Assembly: GCA_963932465.1 (NCBI GenBank)
Contig: OZ010787.1
Coordinates: 12,645,284-12,709,283, forward strand
Reading direction: 5' to 3'
From: Maratus speciosus
Lineage: Eukaryota > Arthropoda > Arachnida > Araneae > Salticidae
DNA length: 64,000 nt
Position numbers and translations under genes: made by a program. Positions 33,131 through 43,160 of the stretch are shown here, piece by piece (within the stretch, counting starts at the first letter, position 1; every line of letters starts with the position of its first letter). The notes under the pieces are model-generated. The model saw nothing but the letters and a program-made list of their open reading frames with translations. It ran no database searches and was not told where the DNA came from.

Positions 33131-34240
33131 TATTTCGATTTCCAAGAAACATGTTATCGACAAAAACATGTGAAAAGCTATTTAATATTGTATTGGTTTT
33201 AGCGGTTTCTTTAAATTTCGCAAACAATAAAATATTTGTAATACGGCACGCATCAAAAAAAGAACGGTATTTTTCTAATTTAAGGTTGAAGATCTGCTGG
33301 AAAAAGAGTAATTGATGCTATTATCCCTCTTTCTAATCTTACCCTCTAACATCAGATTCCCATGTATCAAAGAGAGTTTGTGGCGCCAGAGTCGAGTGCT
33401 AATTTATACGCTGAAAAGAATGCCAGTTATACGATTCTTCATAATTCCACTAAAAGAATCCGGCAAAAAAATAATCGCCCGTTTCGCAAGATATTTTATT
33501 AGCATGAAAAATAAGGAATGTGTGAATTATTGGGACAAAAATGTTTTGATAAGGGAATATTTTTTCATCACTTCTTTTAACTTTAGGACTTTGTTACTAC
33601 TTTATAAAAGATTAAACTAAAGTATAAATTTCGTTACTTGGTGTTCGCTATAAATATTCAACTACCCCAAGGTGCACAAGAATGCACGCATGAATTTAGC
33701 CTCAAAGTCATCTACATAATAAAAATGTGGTTAAATTTAAAATTATCAATATCAACGGCGACAGTTTTTTGGATTTGAAATTTTCTATTAACATTTAAAT
33801 CGCATAATTCCTAATCGCCTTGTTTTGATAGCAGAATTTGAATTGCTTTTTCGCTATTAAATAAAGCGATAAATTCTATTAAGGTAGTGGCAAAATTCTG
33901 TGCATCCTGAATGTTGTTTATTTTTACTTTTGCATAAATAAACTTTTTGAAATTCAATAATGATACAGCAATAGATGACAGAAACATTTTTTTTCATATT
34001 CAGTTGGAAAATTCGCCTTAAGAGAAATTTGTTTCACATCTGTGTGAAAGATTTTCTGAATTTCTGCTCTTGTTTCAAAACATCAATCGGTGATGTCGCT
34101 TGGCTTGCGAATTCCTGAGACCCAATCAATTCCAGAAAATTGGGTCCTTTTTTAGAAATAAGACAGATTTAATGTATTTTATACAGAATGTGCCTCTTTA
34201 CCGATGTTTTCGTCAAAAAAATTTTGCATTCTGAATTATA
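33131..34240. other. AT-rich non-coding stretch, nothing recognised
   Basis: The longest frame (33312-33620, plus) is hydrophobic and basic with no recognisable domain, no clear splice context and no repeat partner. I do not support it as a gene. Confidence 0.35.
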
Positions 34241-34656
34241 CACTCATGTCCAAAATTAAGGTCACAAATATAAAATCTGTGAAAACTGATGAACTATTCA
34301 CTGTGTTGCCACGAAATTTGGCGCAGAGGTATGTTACAATGGGAGAAATAACATAGCAACATAACAGTATGCAAATGATTTTAATTGTGAATTAAGATAC
34401 AGGGTATATGAAAAAGTGTTAAACCATGAATCAGAGATAAAGCATTTATCTTGGTAAAAGTCTGTCTAATATGGAGTGTGACCACCATGCACTGCTATGC
34501 AAGCCTCACAATGAGCTCTCATACTGTTTATGAGGATGTCAATAAGTCTTTATGCCAACAAAGCACATTCTTCCAAAAGCGCGGCTTTTAACTCCTGGCG
34601 GGTCCTGGGAGGGGTGTTACGCTGTGCAATGGCTCTTCCTAGGCCATCCTAAACAT

Positions 34657-35041
34657 ATTAGATGTAAATTTCCAACTGGGCGAAAAATGTCCGGACCAGG
34701 ATTCGAACCCGGGACCTCCTGGCTGAAGCCGCCAGTGCTCTGCCATCTGAGCTATCCCGGACGATTCTGGTCGAACTTTTTCACCCAGCTAACCTTGATG
34801 ATTACAGCATCTGGTCTGAAACCTGGTTCAGCTCAACAGAATAAATCTCAGGTAATGGAACTCCAGAAATCGCTGGATACGAAATTACACTAGATTAATA
34901 TTAACACAATTATTCTAATTGGTAAACAAATCATATTAGATGTAAATTTCCAACTGGGCGAACAACTTTTTCGCCCAGTTGGAAATTTACATCTAATATG
35001 ATTTGTTTACCAATTAGAATAATTGTTTAATATTAATCTAG
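34657..35041 (-). repeat. inserted tRNA-like repeat unit with 12-bp target duplication
   Basis: The insertion is bounded by CATCCTAAACAT at 34645-34656 and 35042-35053, within Tc1 coding sequence that is contiguous once it is removed. It contains one complete unit of the ~280-bp repeat that is tandemly arrayed at 42573-43160. It ends in a hairpin of about 70-bp arms (34893-35041) made of the unit border and its inverse around AACAACTTTTTCGCC. Confidence 0.85.
34689..34762 (-). tRNA. tRNA-like gene or pseudogene, U33 lacking
   Basis: On the minus strand the 74-nt sequence begins GTCCGGGATAGCTCAGATGG and ends GTTCGAATCCTGGTCCGGAC. Acceptor (GTCCGGG with TCCGGAC), D arm (GCTC/GAGC) and T arm (CCGGG TTCGAAT CCTGG) all pair. 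The anticodon arm pairs as CTGGC/GCCAG around GGCTTCA, which would put CTT at the anticodon but G in place of the invariant U33. A run of five T follows immediately, a pol III terminator. A functional tRNA is doubtful; a pol III-transcribed tRNA-like unit is more likely. Confidence 0.55.
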
Positions 35042-35532
35042 CATCCTAAACATGTTCAGTAGGATTGAGGTCCGGAGACCTCGAGGGCCATTTCATACGG
35101 CGAATATCCTCTTCGTCAAGAAAATCCTCAACAATGTGAGCTCTGTATGGCTTCGCATTATCGCCCATAAACATGAAGTCCGGGCATTCGGCAAAACTTC
35201 ACATAGGCTTCAAGGACCTCATCCCTACAGAATGTGCGTTGCCAGTACCGCATCGAAGACGTGCAGCGGTGTACGACTGCCCAACATTATGCCGCCCCAG
35301 ACAAGGATTTCTTTGCCACCAAATCTGTCGATTTCTTGTCAGTAGGAGGGATGATAGCGAGCTCCACGTTCTCTCCAGGTCAAGATTCGGCGAGAATCCC
35401 ACTGCGTGGTGAATCTCGACTCATCACTGGAAAGAACATGGCCCCATTCTTGTTGTTTCCAAGACTGATGTCTTCGGCTCCACAACAACTGGGCTCTTCT
35501 GTTGGATGCAGTTAAAGGGATACACATGACTG

Positions 35533-35913
35533 GACACCAGGCGTTAGGGATGATGTCCTTGAAACCTATGTGAGGTTGTTCCGGGTACTGTAAGCCCGGA
35601 CTTCATGTTTATGGACGATAACACGAAGCCACACAGAGCTTGCATTGTTCATGATTTTCTTGAAGAGGATATTCGCCATATGAATTCGCCCTGGAGGTCT
35701 CCGGACCTCAGTCCTATTGAACATGTTTGGGATGGTCTAGGAAGAGCCATTTCACAGCGTAACACCCCTCCCAGGACCCGCCAGGAGTTTAAAGCCGCGC
35801 TTTTTGAAGAATGGGCTTTGTTGCCACAAAGATTTATTGACACTCTCATAAACAGTAGGAGAGCTCGTTGTGAAGCTTGTATAGCAGTGCACTGTGGTCA
35901 CACTCCCTATTAG
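35533..35913 (+). pseudogene. Tc1-like transposase, plus copy, C-terminal half
   Basis: The plus-strand open frame from 35605 encodes MFMDDNTKPHRACIVHDF (second catalytic aspartate at residue 4 or 5), SPWRSPDLSPIEHVWDGLGR (third residue, Glu) and a family-typical C terminus ending GHTPY. Only 33 residues separate D and E because one residue is missing from the DFLEE-DI segment compared with the minus copy. The first aspartate and the DNA-binding domain are absent; upstream frames contain a stop in RVL-ARTS. Non-functional. Confidence 0.88.
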
Positions 35914-36138
35914 ACACATTTTTCCCGAGATAAATGCTTTATCTCCGATTCATGATTTAACACTTTTTCATATACCCTGTGTCTTAACTCACAATTAAAA
36001 TCTTTTCCATATTGTTATGTTGCTATATTATTTCTCTAATTGTGATAAACCTTTGTGCCAAATTTCGTAGCAAAACAGTGAGTAGTTCATCAGTTTTCAC
36101 AGATTTTATGTTTGTGACCTTAATTTTGGACATGAGTG

Positions 36139-36469
36139 TATTTTATGCATCCCTTTTCAATTTTTTTTTTTTTTTTTTTGCTTAAGTGGTGCGCTAATAG
36201 CGCAACCTCAGCATTGTTTTTAAATTTCTACTTTGTGTCCATGTATCAACCTTTAATTTATCGTAAAAACTGTTTAATAACTTTTATTGCTTGTAAACTT
36301 CATATGATGCACGTTTAATAAGCCTGTAGCAAATGCAAGATGTTTAATAAAGATATTTTTCTTGATTATCTATTTTAGATTGAAAACGAGTTTTTCACCC
36401 ATTTCAAAATAATTCACAAGTATAAAAAAAAATATATATATTGATACTTCATTGCAAGAAACTAAACTC
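36139..36469. other. AT-rich non-coding stretch
   Basis: Poly(T) run at 36161-36179; no gene or repeat partner recognised. Confidence 0.35.
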
Positions 36470-36905
36470 CTGCATCGACTCTGGTAACCCTATTTTACCC
36501 GAACCAGACCCGATCCTCGTTTCCAGTGTCGGGACAACGCTAATTTTCTTTTTTGCGGGTCGGGTTCGCTTCGATTTGACTTTGTTTCATGTTTGGATTT
36601 GTCTCTTACCGGTCGTGATCGGGTTGATCAGATTTTTCAAAAAATGTCTACAATACTTTTTCAGAGGGAAAAAAATCTACATTTGAAAATTATTGAGCAT
36701 TAATATGTTCATTTTTCAACATAAAGATAAAACTCGGAGATAAAATTGTAGACTATTTTCCCAATAATTGTATTGAAATGCATATGGATTATTTTACTTT
36801 CATTTCGGGTTCGCTTCGGATTTGAGTACTTCGGGTTCTGGTTGAAGTGTTTCTGGTTGACGAAACTTTTTTTGTCAGGTTCTTGTTTGGTTTCGTGTTG
36901 CCTTT
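36470..36905 (+). repeat. CGGGTT-rich dispersed repeat, copy 2
   Basis: Same block order as 32641-33130: ACCCTATTTTACCCGAACC, GCGGGTCGGGTTCGC, GATCGGGTTGATCAGA, an AT-rich middle with CATTTTTCAACATAAAGATA, and TTTCGGGTTCGCTTCGG. The frame at 36441-36686 follows the repeat and is not a gene. Confidence 0.5.
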
Positions 36906-36939
36906 AAATTGAATTTTTTGGTAGCGGAGGAGTCTGCAG

Positions 36940-37060
36940 TAAACTACTGGTTCTCAACCGGTGTGTCGTGGAACAGTGGTGCGCCGTGTGAGGACCTCGG
37001 GTGTGCCACGAAAATTCTATATCAAGTTGCCTCATTTAAAAAAAAAATTAACGGAAGTAT
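36940..37060 (+). repeat. hAT-like terminus fragment
   Basis: CTGGTTCTCAACCGGTGTGT followed by CGTGGAACAGTGGTGCGCC and GTGTGCCACGAAAAT resembles the CAGNGGTTCTCAACCGGTGTG terminus of hAT elements. The opposite end was not found nearby. The inverse motif at 32025-32075 may be another member. Confidence 0.55.
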
Positions 37061-37347
37061 CTATACTTTAACAACCAACATTTCATAGTACTATATGATT
37101 TAATTGGAATGAGCTTTAATGTCAAAAGTGCATTATTTGTAAGTTTCTCTGTTATTTTTAAGAGTATGAGAGGAAATAAAGACGGTTTCGCATATTAAGA
37201 TACGTTTAATTCTTTTAATGAAAATTTATGCTTTCTAAAGGAAAAATATTACAATATGTGTGATGGAAATGGTAGTTAAAATATCAGATTTCTATCCTAC
37301 AGTGATAAAAAATTTTTAATTCGAGCTCGGATATCTCTATGAATTAA

Positions 37348-37610
37348 TATATCGCACCCTTGCTTCAAAAGTGTCAACTCAAAAATTGGGTATTTTGTGT
37401 TATAGCTGCCATTCTACTTTATTTTTACGGCTCTACCAATCACTTTAAGTAACAGCTAGTACACTGAAAATCAAGCCACCAGGTAGCAAGCAGTTGTGCT
37501 TACAAGATGTCCACTGACTCTTCATAGCCAGGAAACAGTTTTTCGCATTTTCTGAAAAAAAACCCGAAGTTTTTTAAGTTATGCCACTTTTGAAGTAAGG
37601 GTGCGATATA
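37348..37610. mobile_element. piggyBac-like MITE, TTAA target
   Basis: TTAA on each side (37344-37347 and 37611-37614) of ends TATATCGCACCCTTGCTTCA / AAAGTG and their inverse, 25 of 26 matched. Length is 263 bp, AT-rich, no coding. Confidence 0.8.
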
Positions 37611-37921
37611 TTAAAGAGAAAAAAGTACATAATACGTCCTTTTTATTACAAATTATAATAACTTAATTTGCTCTTTCCGGCATAATTGAAAAGTGTTATG
37701 ACTTCGATTTGTCTGTCCGCGCTGAAACTCTATCGTAAATATACCCGGATTGCCAAGTATGTTATTGAGGTTTGCTTCTAGAATGTCTGTGAGGGGAGGG
37801 GGAGTTGTTTGTATAGAAAATTTTAAGGGGAAAACGTGAGACTTAATTGCCGTTGGCAAAGGATAAAAGACCCAGATTAAGAAAATATGTATCAATTGAG
37901 ATGAAATAATAAAAGTCCTAC

Positions 37922-38036
37922 CTGTTATTTCTGTAGGAGCAGCTGGGATTTTCTTTACATCTGAAAATATTTTATTGGTATCAATAGCGATGAGTTGAAA
38001 AGTAACTTCAATGCCGTGATTTTCGCTGAGATTCAA
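37922..38036 (-). CDS. possible coding exon, unrecognised
   Basis: On the minus strand a 115-bp open segment (translation starts NLSENHGIEVTFQLIAIDT and ends KIPAAPTEITG) is preceded by TTTATTCCCAAG and followed by CAG|GTAGGACTTT, i.e. credible acceptor and donor signals. Composition is protein-like and the opposite strand is not open. I do not recognise the protein; the Pro-Ala-Pro linker and alternating hydrophobic pattern would fit an extracellular beta-sandwich domain edge, but that is speculation. No flanking exon could be confirmed. It is the only exon candidate in the window. Confidence 0.22.
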
Positions 38037-38040
38037 CTTG

Positions 38041-39205
38041 GGAATAAACTTTTATTTTCTTGATTACTGGAAAAATAGATAAGGTTAAATATTTAAATTG
38101 TATACATGGTAAGATTTATAACAGTTTTTAAACTGTATTTAAGTTCTTGAATAGAGTGAATCATGGTTCTGAAGCGGAAAAGAAGTTTCAGAACACAAAA
38201 GATTCCGAGAATAAATTGGACGGATGTCCGACAGGCATGGAGATTTTGTGGAAAGTGAACGTTCTTGGGGCTGCTAAACTGAAAATAGGATACTTCATTA
38301 CGTAGAACAAAGCCTTTTTTGATGAGATCAGCGGTTCTCCATTGTATGAAATAAAGTTTAATTAAATGTCTAATTTCAGAGCCGTCGGGTGCTGTCACCT
38401 ACGAACAGTTATCTGAACCAGTCTAGAAGGATCGAGAAATGGAAGTTTTTTTTTGTGTGTGTGTGTCTCCACCTAGTGCAGCAAAGAAGTTTTTTTTTTA
38501 TGAAACGCTGATTGTTATTGATTGAAAATATGTTCACAAACAGGCGTATTTTAATATAATTTCACAATGTATATACTGTAGCATATTTTGCATTCACAAA
38601 TACACATTGTCGCATATGTCACAAAACGTTGTACGTTGCAGTGTAATTCACAAATATTATTTTCGCGAGTGAAAAAAACCTGTTATTATAGATTCTCACA
38701 CAAAACTGATTGTAGGAAAGATGAATTTTAACATTTTGCAGCGTATTTTGATGTTACAATATGTTTAATATAATGAAATTTATACATATTATTGAGCTGC
38801 ATTGTTACAAGAGGCTTGCTGTAGAATATGACGTTTGTGTTCATTTATGCTATGTTTACTGCTATGAGCAATAAATACTGGATGTGCGTTTTCAGTTGTG
38901 GCATGCGTTTTTAAGTTTAACTAAATTTTCGCATATTACATGGTGTGTGTATATTCAATAGATCCTATATAGTTGCACAAAATAAATCTCCCCCCCCCCC
39001 CCCCCCCGATTATAGATGGTAATTTCTGAAATTGACCTTTTCAAAAATGTGCCGTGCGTTTTCCAAATTGTTTACTTAGACATAATCTTTCGCCTTATTA
39101 GGTGTATTCGTAATTATATAAATACTTAGCACCTACAGTCGTCGTCTGGTCCGTCCGTCTGTCCGCATATAACAGCGCAAAATCTACCCAACCGAATGGT
39201 TTGAA
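38041..39205. other. non-coding stretch with short repeats
   Basis: A (GT)n run lies at 38453-38467, a poly(C) tract at 38990-39007 and a TCCGTCCGTCTGTCCGC phrase at 39149. Around 38118-38290 both strands are open (plus TVFKFLNRVNHGSEAEKK...; minus to 38390), but I recognise neither and splice context is weak. Otherwise nothing seen. Confidence 0.35.
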
Positions 39206-39213
39206 ATTTAATA

Positions 39214-40788
39214 AGGTGTGTCCCAACGAAATAAAGCCACCGTAATTATGTGCCGTAACTGGGCATGAAACAAACAAATAAGATTGAAACAAATATATTA
39301 AAGTCTATATAGAAATACATACCTATTTACAAGGAGTAACTCACTTCGAGCCCCACCTGGGCAAGAGAAAAAGGTAAATGCGTAAAAAGAGTGAAAAGTG
39401 TCCCGCCAAAATAAAGCCACTGCCAATATTAATATTTATTGGTAACTACCGACTTTCGAGCTGCTGAGTTCAACATGTTTATGAGGTCAGGAAGTCGTCA
39501 AGTACTTGTTCTGCGCCAATCGAACTTTGTGCGGACTTTAGAAGTTTGAAATTTTCTATTTCTCCTGCTGTATTGCAATGGGAAAGAAAACGTACCTCTC
39601 AAAGTTCGAGAAAGGACAGATAGCAGCTTTTAAGTTACAGGGTCTTTCACATAGACCATTATTTAAGCAAATCAAACGATCTAAAACCGTAATACATAAT
39701 TTTGTAAATGAGGACAATGCGTATGGGTTTAAAAAAAGGTGTACCGGTAGAAAAATGACTTCCAGGCAGGCAAGAACAGTTTTACGTCGTCTTTCAGGAG
39801 GTGGTATTTCCTTAAAATAGTTGGCCAAAGAGGATAACATCCCTGTGACAAGATCAACACTGTCACGAATTGAGAAATGCACAACCAACTTGCGATATAA
39901 GAAAAGGAAACAGCAGCACAGGTTGAAAGCTATCCACATGCAAAGAAGGGTCGACTGGGCCAAATATAATCAAACCTCGAAGGACCAGTGACATCGTGTT
40001 ATAGATAGTCTCAGATGAGAAAAAAATTAATCTAGATGGGCCAGACGGCTTTGCTTTGTATTGGTATGACATGAGGAAAGAAGAGGGAATTTTCTCCCAA
40101 AGATAACAAGGTGGGGGCTCATTAATGGTGTGGAGAGGCTTCGGCTATGGAGGTAAACATAACCTGGCTGTTCTCTCAGGCCGCATGAAGGCTACCGATT
40201 TCCAAGAAATGCTAGAAAACCATTTACTGCCATTTTCAAACAGAATTGGTAGACTAAGTTGAATTTTCCAGTAGGAAAAACCTCCATTCATGCTAGAAAA
40301 TCGTCCTGGGAATAGTTTTTGGAGAATCGGATGCATGCCATGGAATGACCTCCCCCTTTTCCCTGATCTCAATCTCCAAGAAAATGTGTGTAGTATCCTC
40401 AATAGGGCTGTATATGCCAATGGCAGACAATTTCAGTCTGTGGCAAAATTGAAGGTCCTTCTCAATGAAACGTGCGAGAACATTGATGCTACTGTCCTCC
40501 AAGGAGTGATAAATGGTATGCCACATTGTATAGTCCAAGTCATATATAACCACGGCGGATATATTGTCTATTAACAGTAGTGGCTTTATTTTGGCGGGAC
40601 ACCTTTCCCCCCTCTTTTTTTACAAATTATTTTTTTCCCTGTCCGGGTAATGCAGGAAGTGAGTTACTCCTTGTAAATATGTATTTGTATATAGACTTTC
40701 TTAATATATTTGTTTCGTTCCTATTGGTTTGTTTCATGTCCAATTACAGCACATAATCACGGTGACTTTATTTCGGTGGGACACAGCT
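39214..40788 (+). mobile_element. Tc3-like element with double (IR-DR) termini
   Basis: Outer ends GTGTCCCAACGAAATAAAGC (39218) and its inverse (to 40784) are followed about 180 bp inside by a second, closely similar pair, GTGTCCCGCCAAAATAAAGC (39398-39420) and its inverse (40580-40602). The intervening DNA (AAGGAGTAACTCACTT and neighbours) is also inverted between ends. This is the IR-DR arrangement of some Tc1/mariner elements. Exact tips and target TA could not be fixed to the base. Confidence 0.82.
39578..40574 (+). pseudogene. Tc3-like transposase, multiple stops
   Basis: It starts MGKKTYLSKFEKGQIAAFKL with a helix-turn-helix (GLSHRPLFKQIKRSKTVIHN), then a second motif. After a stop at 39818-39820 it continues LAKEDNIPVTRSTLSRIEK in frame. 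Later pieces preserve the order of a Tc3-type enzyme (DGPDGFALYWYDM-like at 40036, GGGSLMVW-like at 40110, DLNLQENVCSILNRAVY at 40366). The final segment runs to the stop after GGYIVY at 40572. The ENVCSIL segment occupies the place of the catalytic glutamate block (usually PIENLW). At least six stops and frameshifts make it inactive. Confidence 0.85.
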
Positions 40789-42240
40789 CATATAGAATCG
40801 TTCCACAATTTTGTCGAGTGATTTCACATTTTATGAAAATCGAATCAAAACTGAAAAAGATATTAAGAAAAGTTTTCTTCTATTAAATCTTATCATGCTT
40901 AGTTAATTCAGTGATATCCCATGATAGGTAGTGATTCTAGGTTGCCATGGTGATGACACTATTTAAGATGGAGTCCTATTATTTCCGTATTACTGAATTT
41001 AATATATAGAATCGTGCTAAATTTTGTATTCATGCATTTTTTCATAAGAATGCAACAGCTATTGCACCAAGATCTAAATATTTATCAAACTAGTTACAGT
41101 ACGAACGCACCTCATTTGCCACGTTTGACGTACAATTTCAGATTTTTTAGTTTAGTTACAGTATTCAGAATGTGTTTGGAAAATGTTTCATAATCTATCG
41201 TATCCAGAACTGCACAAAATATTGCATAAGGATACTGTGTATTAGCGCGAATTTCGTAAGGGTGTTTTCTAATTTGTTTTCCAGCTGAACTATATTTAGT
41301 GTACTAAAAATGTTGGTAGAATATAAATTCATATAGAGGGCTACGCAAAGAACTGGATACATTAGTTTATATCATAAATTCTGATAGTACGTTTTCAGTT
41401 TTGTTATGCGTTTTTTGAATAAATTTTAAATTTAATATGAAACTGTATATAAAAAAAAATCTGTAGATAATGTGCAGAGCTGTACAAGATTATTTGAGCG
41501 CATTTCCGTCAATTAGCGGAAGTTGGTGAGTATGAAATTTCGATTGTATATAATGCGTTATGTAACTAAGCTAAATTTTTGCACATTGTGTTGTGTATAT
41601 ACAGATCTATCGATCCTGTACAGGAATGATCAAAAGAATGAGTACCTTTCCCGCTTCGGATAGTAAATGCTGAAGTTTGGTTTTCAAATATGTTTTGCCT
41701 TTTTTAAAATTGTTTGCTTAGGGTATTATTTTTCGCCTTTTTAAGCAATGAAGTTTCGTTATAGTATCCTGGAAGCATTGGAAATTACTTTATATTCTAT
41801 ACTTAACAAATATATATTTTATTTACTTTGAATGGAGCTCTTTGTGTTAGAAAATAAATAAGTGATACATATTACTTTCATGTTTTTTCTCGTCAACATA
41901 ATTTTTGTGTTCCGCAGGAGTTTAATCGTGTGTTTAAGTGTCGATGTAGGTTTTTATTCTTGGGACCCATTTAGTGAAAATTATTTTTGTGAATTTTATA
42001 TTTTTGTGAAAAGTAACATTTTGTAACGAAAGTTGAAATCCAGTTACTCAAATTCGAACTAAGAATTTATTAACAATAACTTCTTTAAATCCCCTTGCTA
42101 AAGTTTGTTTTTCGTGACCTGCTTTTAATTACAAATTACATTTTAAAACAGTTTTTATGGAATAGAATGTTACGAAGAGGGCCTATTTTACTAAAAGGAA
42201 TTTTGTGAAGGGGCCCATTTTATTAAATTTATTTTTGTGA
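40789..42240. other. AT-rich non-coding stretch, nothing recognised
   Basis: No open frame, tandem repeat or inverted pair stands out over about 1.4 kb. This is among the least repeat-like parts of the window and could be host intron or intergenic DNA. Confidence 0.35.
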
Positions 42241-42286
42241 AGAGGCCCTAAATAGGCCTCAAATTTTGCCTGGATCGACCCCTGCG
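42170..42286 (-). repeat. hAT-like terminus fragment
   Basis: AAATTTTGCCTGGATCGACC followed by CCTG at about 42265-42286 is the inverse of CAGGGGTCGATCCAGGCAAA, of the CAGGGGTC class of hAT ends. It is preceded by three direct GGGCC(T/C)-TTTT-TTTTGTGAA(G) repeats (42178-42250). The other end was not found. Confidence 0.45.
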
Positions 42287-42646
42287 TTATAGGTTAAAGT
42301 TTTGAGATACGTTGCCATAAACTAAGAATTGCAAAATGCATGTCAAATTATACGGGATAAAAATTGCAAATTTTAATATTTTTTCGGTGAGACATAATTT
42401 TATTAATATACTTAAGTTATTGCATTGCGCTTAGCTTTCAATTCTTATTCTAATATTTCAAAGATACTTTTATATACGGGGTTAGCAAAAATGAATGACC
42501 GATTTTAAAAATTTATATTTTCAAAACTATTACACATATTATAAGTGATATATGAAAACAAAGAAGAATATTAGATTAATATTAACACAATTATTCTAAT
42601 TGGTAAACAAATCATATTACATGTAAATTTCCAACTGGGCGAAAAT

Positions 42647-42721
42647 GTCCGGACCAGGATTCGAACCCGGGACCTCCCTGGCGGAAGCCGCCAGTGCTCT
42701 GCCATCTGAGCTATCCCGGAC
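42647..42721 (-). tRNA. tRNA-like unit in array, copy A
   Basis: A 75-nt cloverleaf-compatible sequence as at 34689, with compensatory change in the anticodon-arm region (GGCTTCC loop). B box GGTTCGAATCC intact; T4 directly downstream on the minus strand. Position 33 is G, so decoding ability is doubtful. Confidence 0.55.
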
Positions 42722-42924
42722 GATTCTGGTCGAACTTTTTCACCCAGCTAACCTTGATGATTACAGCATCTGGTCCGAAACCTGGTTCAGCTCAACAGAA
42801 TAAATCTCAGGTAATGGAACTCCAGAAATCGCTGGATACGAAATTACACTAGATTAATATTAACACAATTATTCTAATTGGTAAACAAATCATATTAGAT
42901 GTAAATTTCCAACTGGGCGAAAAC

Positions 42925-42999
42925 GTCCGGACCAGGATTCGAACCCGGGACCTCCCTGGCTGAAGCCGCCAGTGCTCTGCCATCTGAGCTATCCCGGAC
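42925..42999 (-). tRNA. tRNA-like unit in array, copy B
   Basis: Same fold as copy A with loop GGCTTCA; acceptor stem has seven pairs including one G-T. It is followed by GTTTTC (T4) on the minus strand. Apparent anticodon CTT, but G33. Confidence 0.55.
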
Positions 43000-43160
43000 G
43001 ATTCTGGTCGAACTTTTTCACCCAGCTAACCTTGATGATTACAGCATCTGGTCTGAAACCTGGTTCAGCTCAACAGAATAAGTAAGTCTCAGGTAATGGA
43101 ACTCCAGAAATCGCTGGATACGAAATTACACTAGATTAATATTAACACAATTATTCTAAT

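Larger units (their letters stand above)
34469..35530 (-). pseudogene. Tc1-like transposase, minus copy, broken
   Basis: On the minus strand from 35527, MCIPLTASNRRAQLLWSRRH then LSSDESRFTTQWDSRR gives the first catalytic aspartate. Downstream in other frames come DFMFMGDNAKPYRAH (second aspartate), DFLDEEDIRRM, SPDLNPTEHV and DGLGRAI, then the family C terminus ending at a TAG near 34468. The spacing second D to E is 34 residues in this copy. Frameshifts, a stop replacing the Trp after EHV, a lost N terminus and the insertion at 34657-35041 inactivate it. Confidence 0.85.
34241..36138. mobile_element. Tc1-family element with head-to-head internal duplication
   Basis: It is flanked by TA (34239-34240 and 36139-36140). 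Ends are inverted over more than 90 bp (CACTCATGTCCAAAATTAAG, GTCACAAATATAAAATCTGT) and the inversion continues for about 400 bp into coding sequence. The element therefore contains two convergent-origin transposase remnants (minus 34469-35530 and plus 35533-35913) instead of one gene. A tRNA-like unit is inserted at 34657-35041 in the minus copy. Confidence 0.88.
42573..43160 (-). repeat. tandem array of ~280-bp tRNA-like units
   Basis: Two full units and the border of a third start AGATTAATATTAACACAATT at 42573, 42851 and 43133 (periods 278 and 282 bp; the second has an extra AAGT). Each unit holds the tRNA-like sequence on the minus strand and a shared flank: GATTCTGGTCGAACTTTTTC, CTAACCTTGATGATTACAGC, CTCCAGAAATCGCTGGATAC. 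The same unit is inserted in the Tc1 element at 34657. Identity between units is about 97%, so amplification is recent. Confidence 0.9.

Noticed and set aside
33312..33620. 102-codon frame as a possible gene
   Set aside because: Hydrophobic/basic random-looking composition in AT-rich DNA, no motif, no splice or promoter context.
35052..35515. Several overlapping plus-strand frames near 35.05-35.5 kb
   Set aside because: They are antisense shadows of the minus-strand Tc1 transposase remnant.
42740..42790. Hammerhead-ribozyme core (TTGATGA...GAAAC) in the 280-bp tRNA-like unit, suggesting a retrozyme
   Set aside because: The invariant C of CTGATGA is T, and the segment between the two conserved blocks does not form a convincing stem II. 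A covariance search could still be run, but I do not support the call.
34689..42999. Ordinary functional tRNA-Lys or tRNA-Glu gene cluster
   Set aside because: Stems and terminators fit, but the anticodon loop has G at position 33 and an extra base between acceptor and D stem; I list the units as tRNA-like instead.
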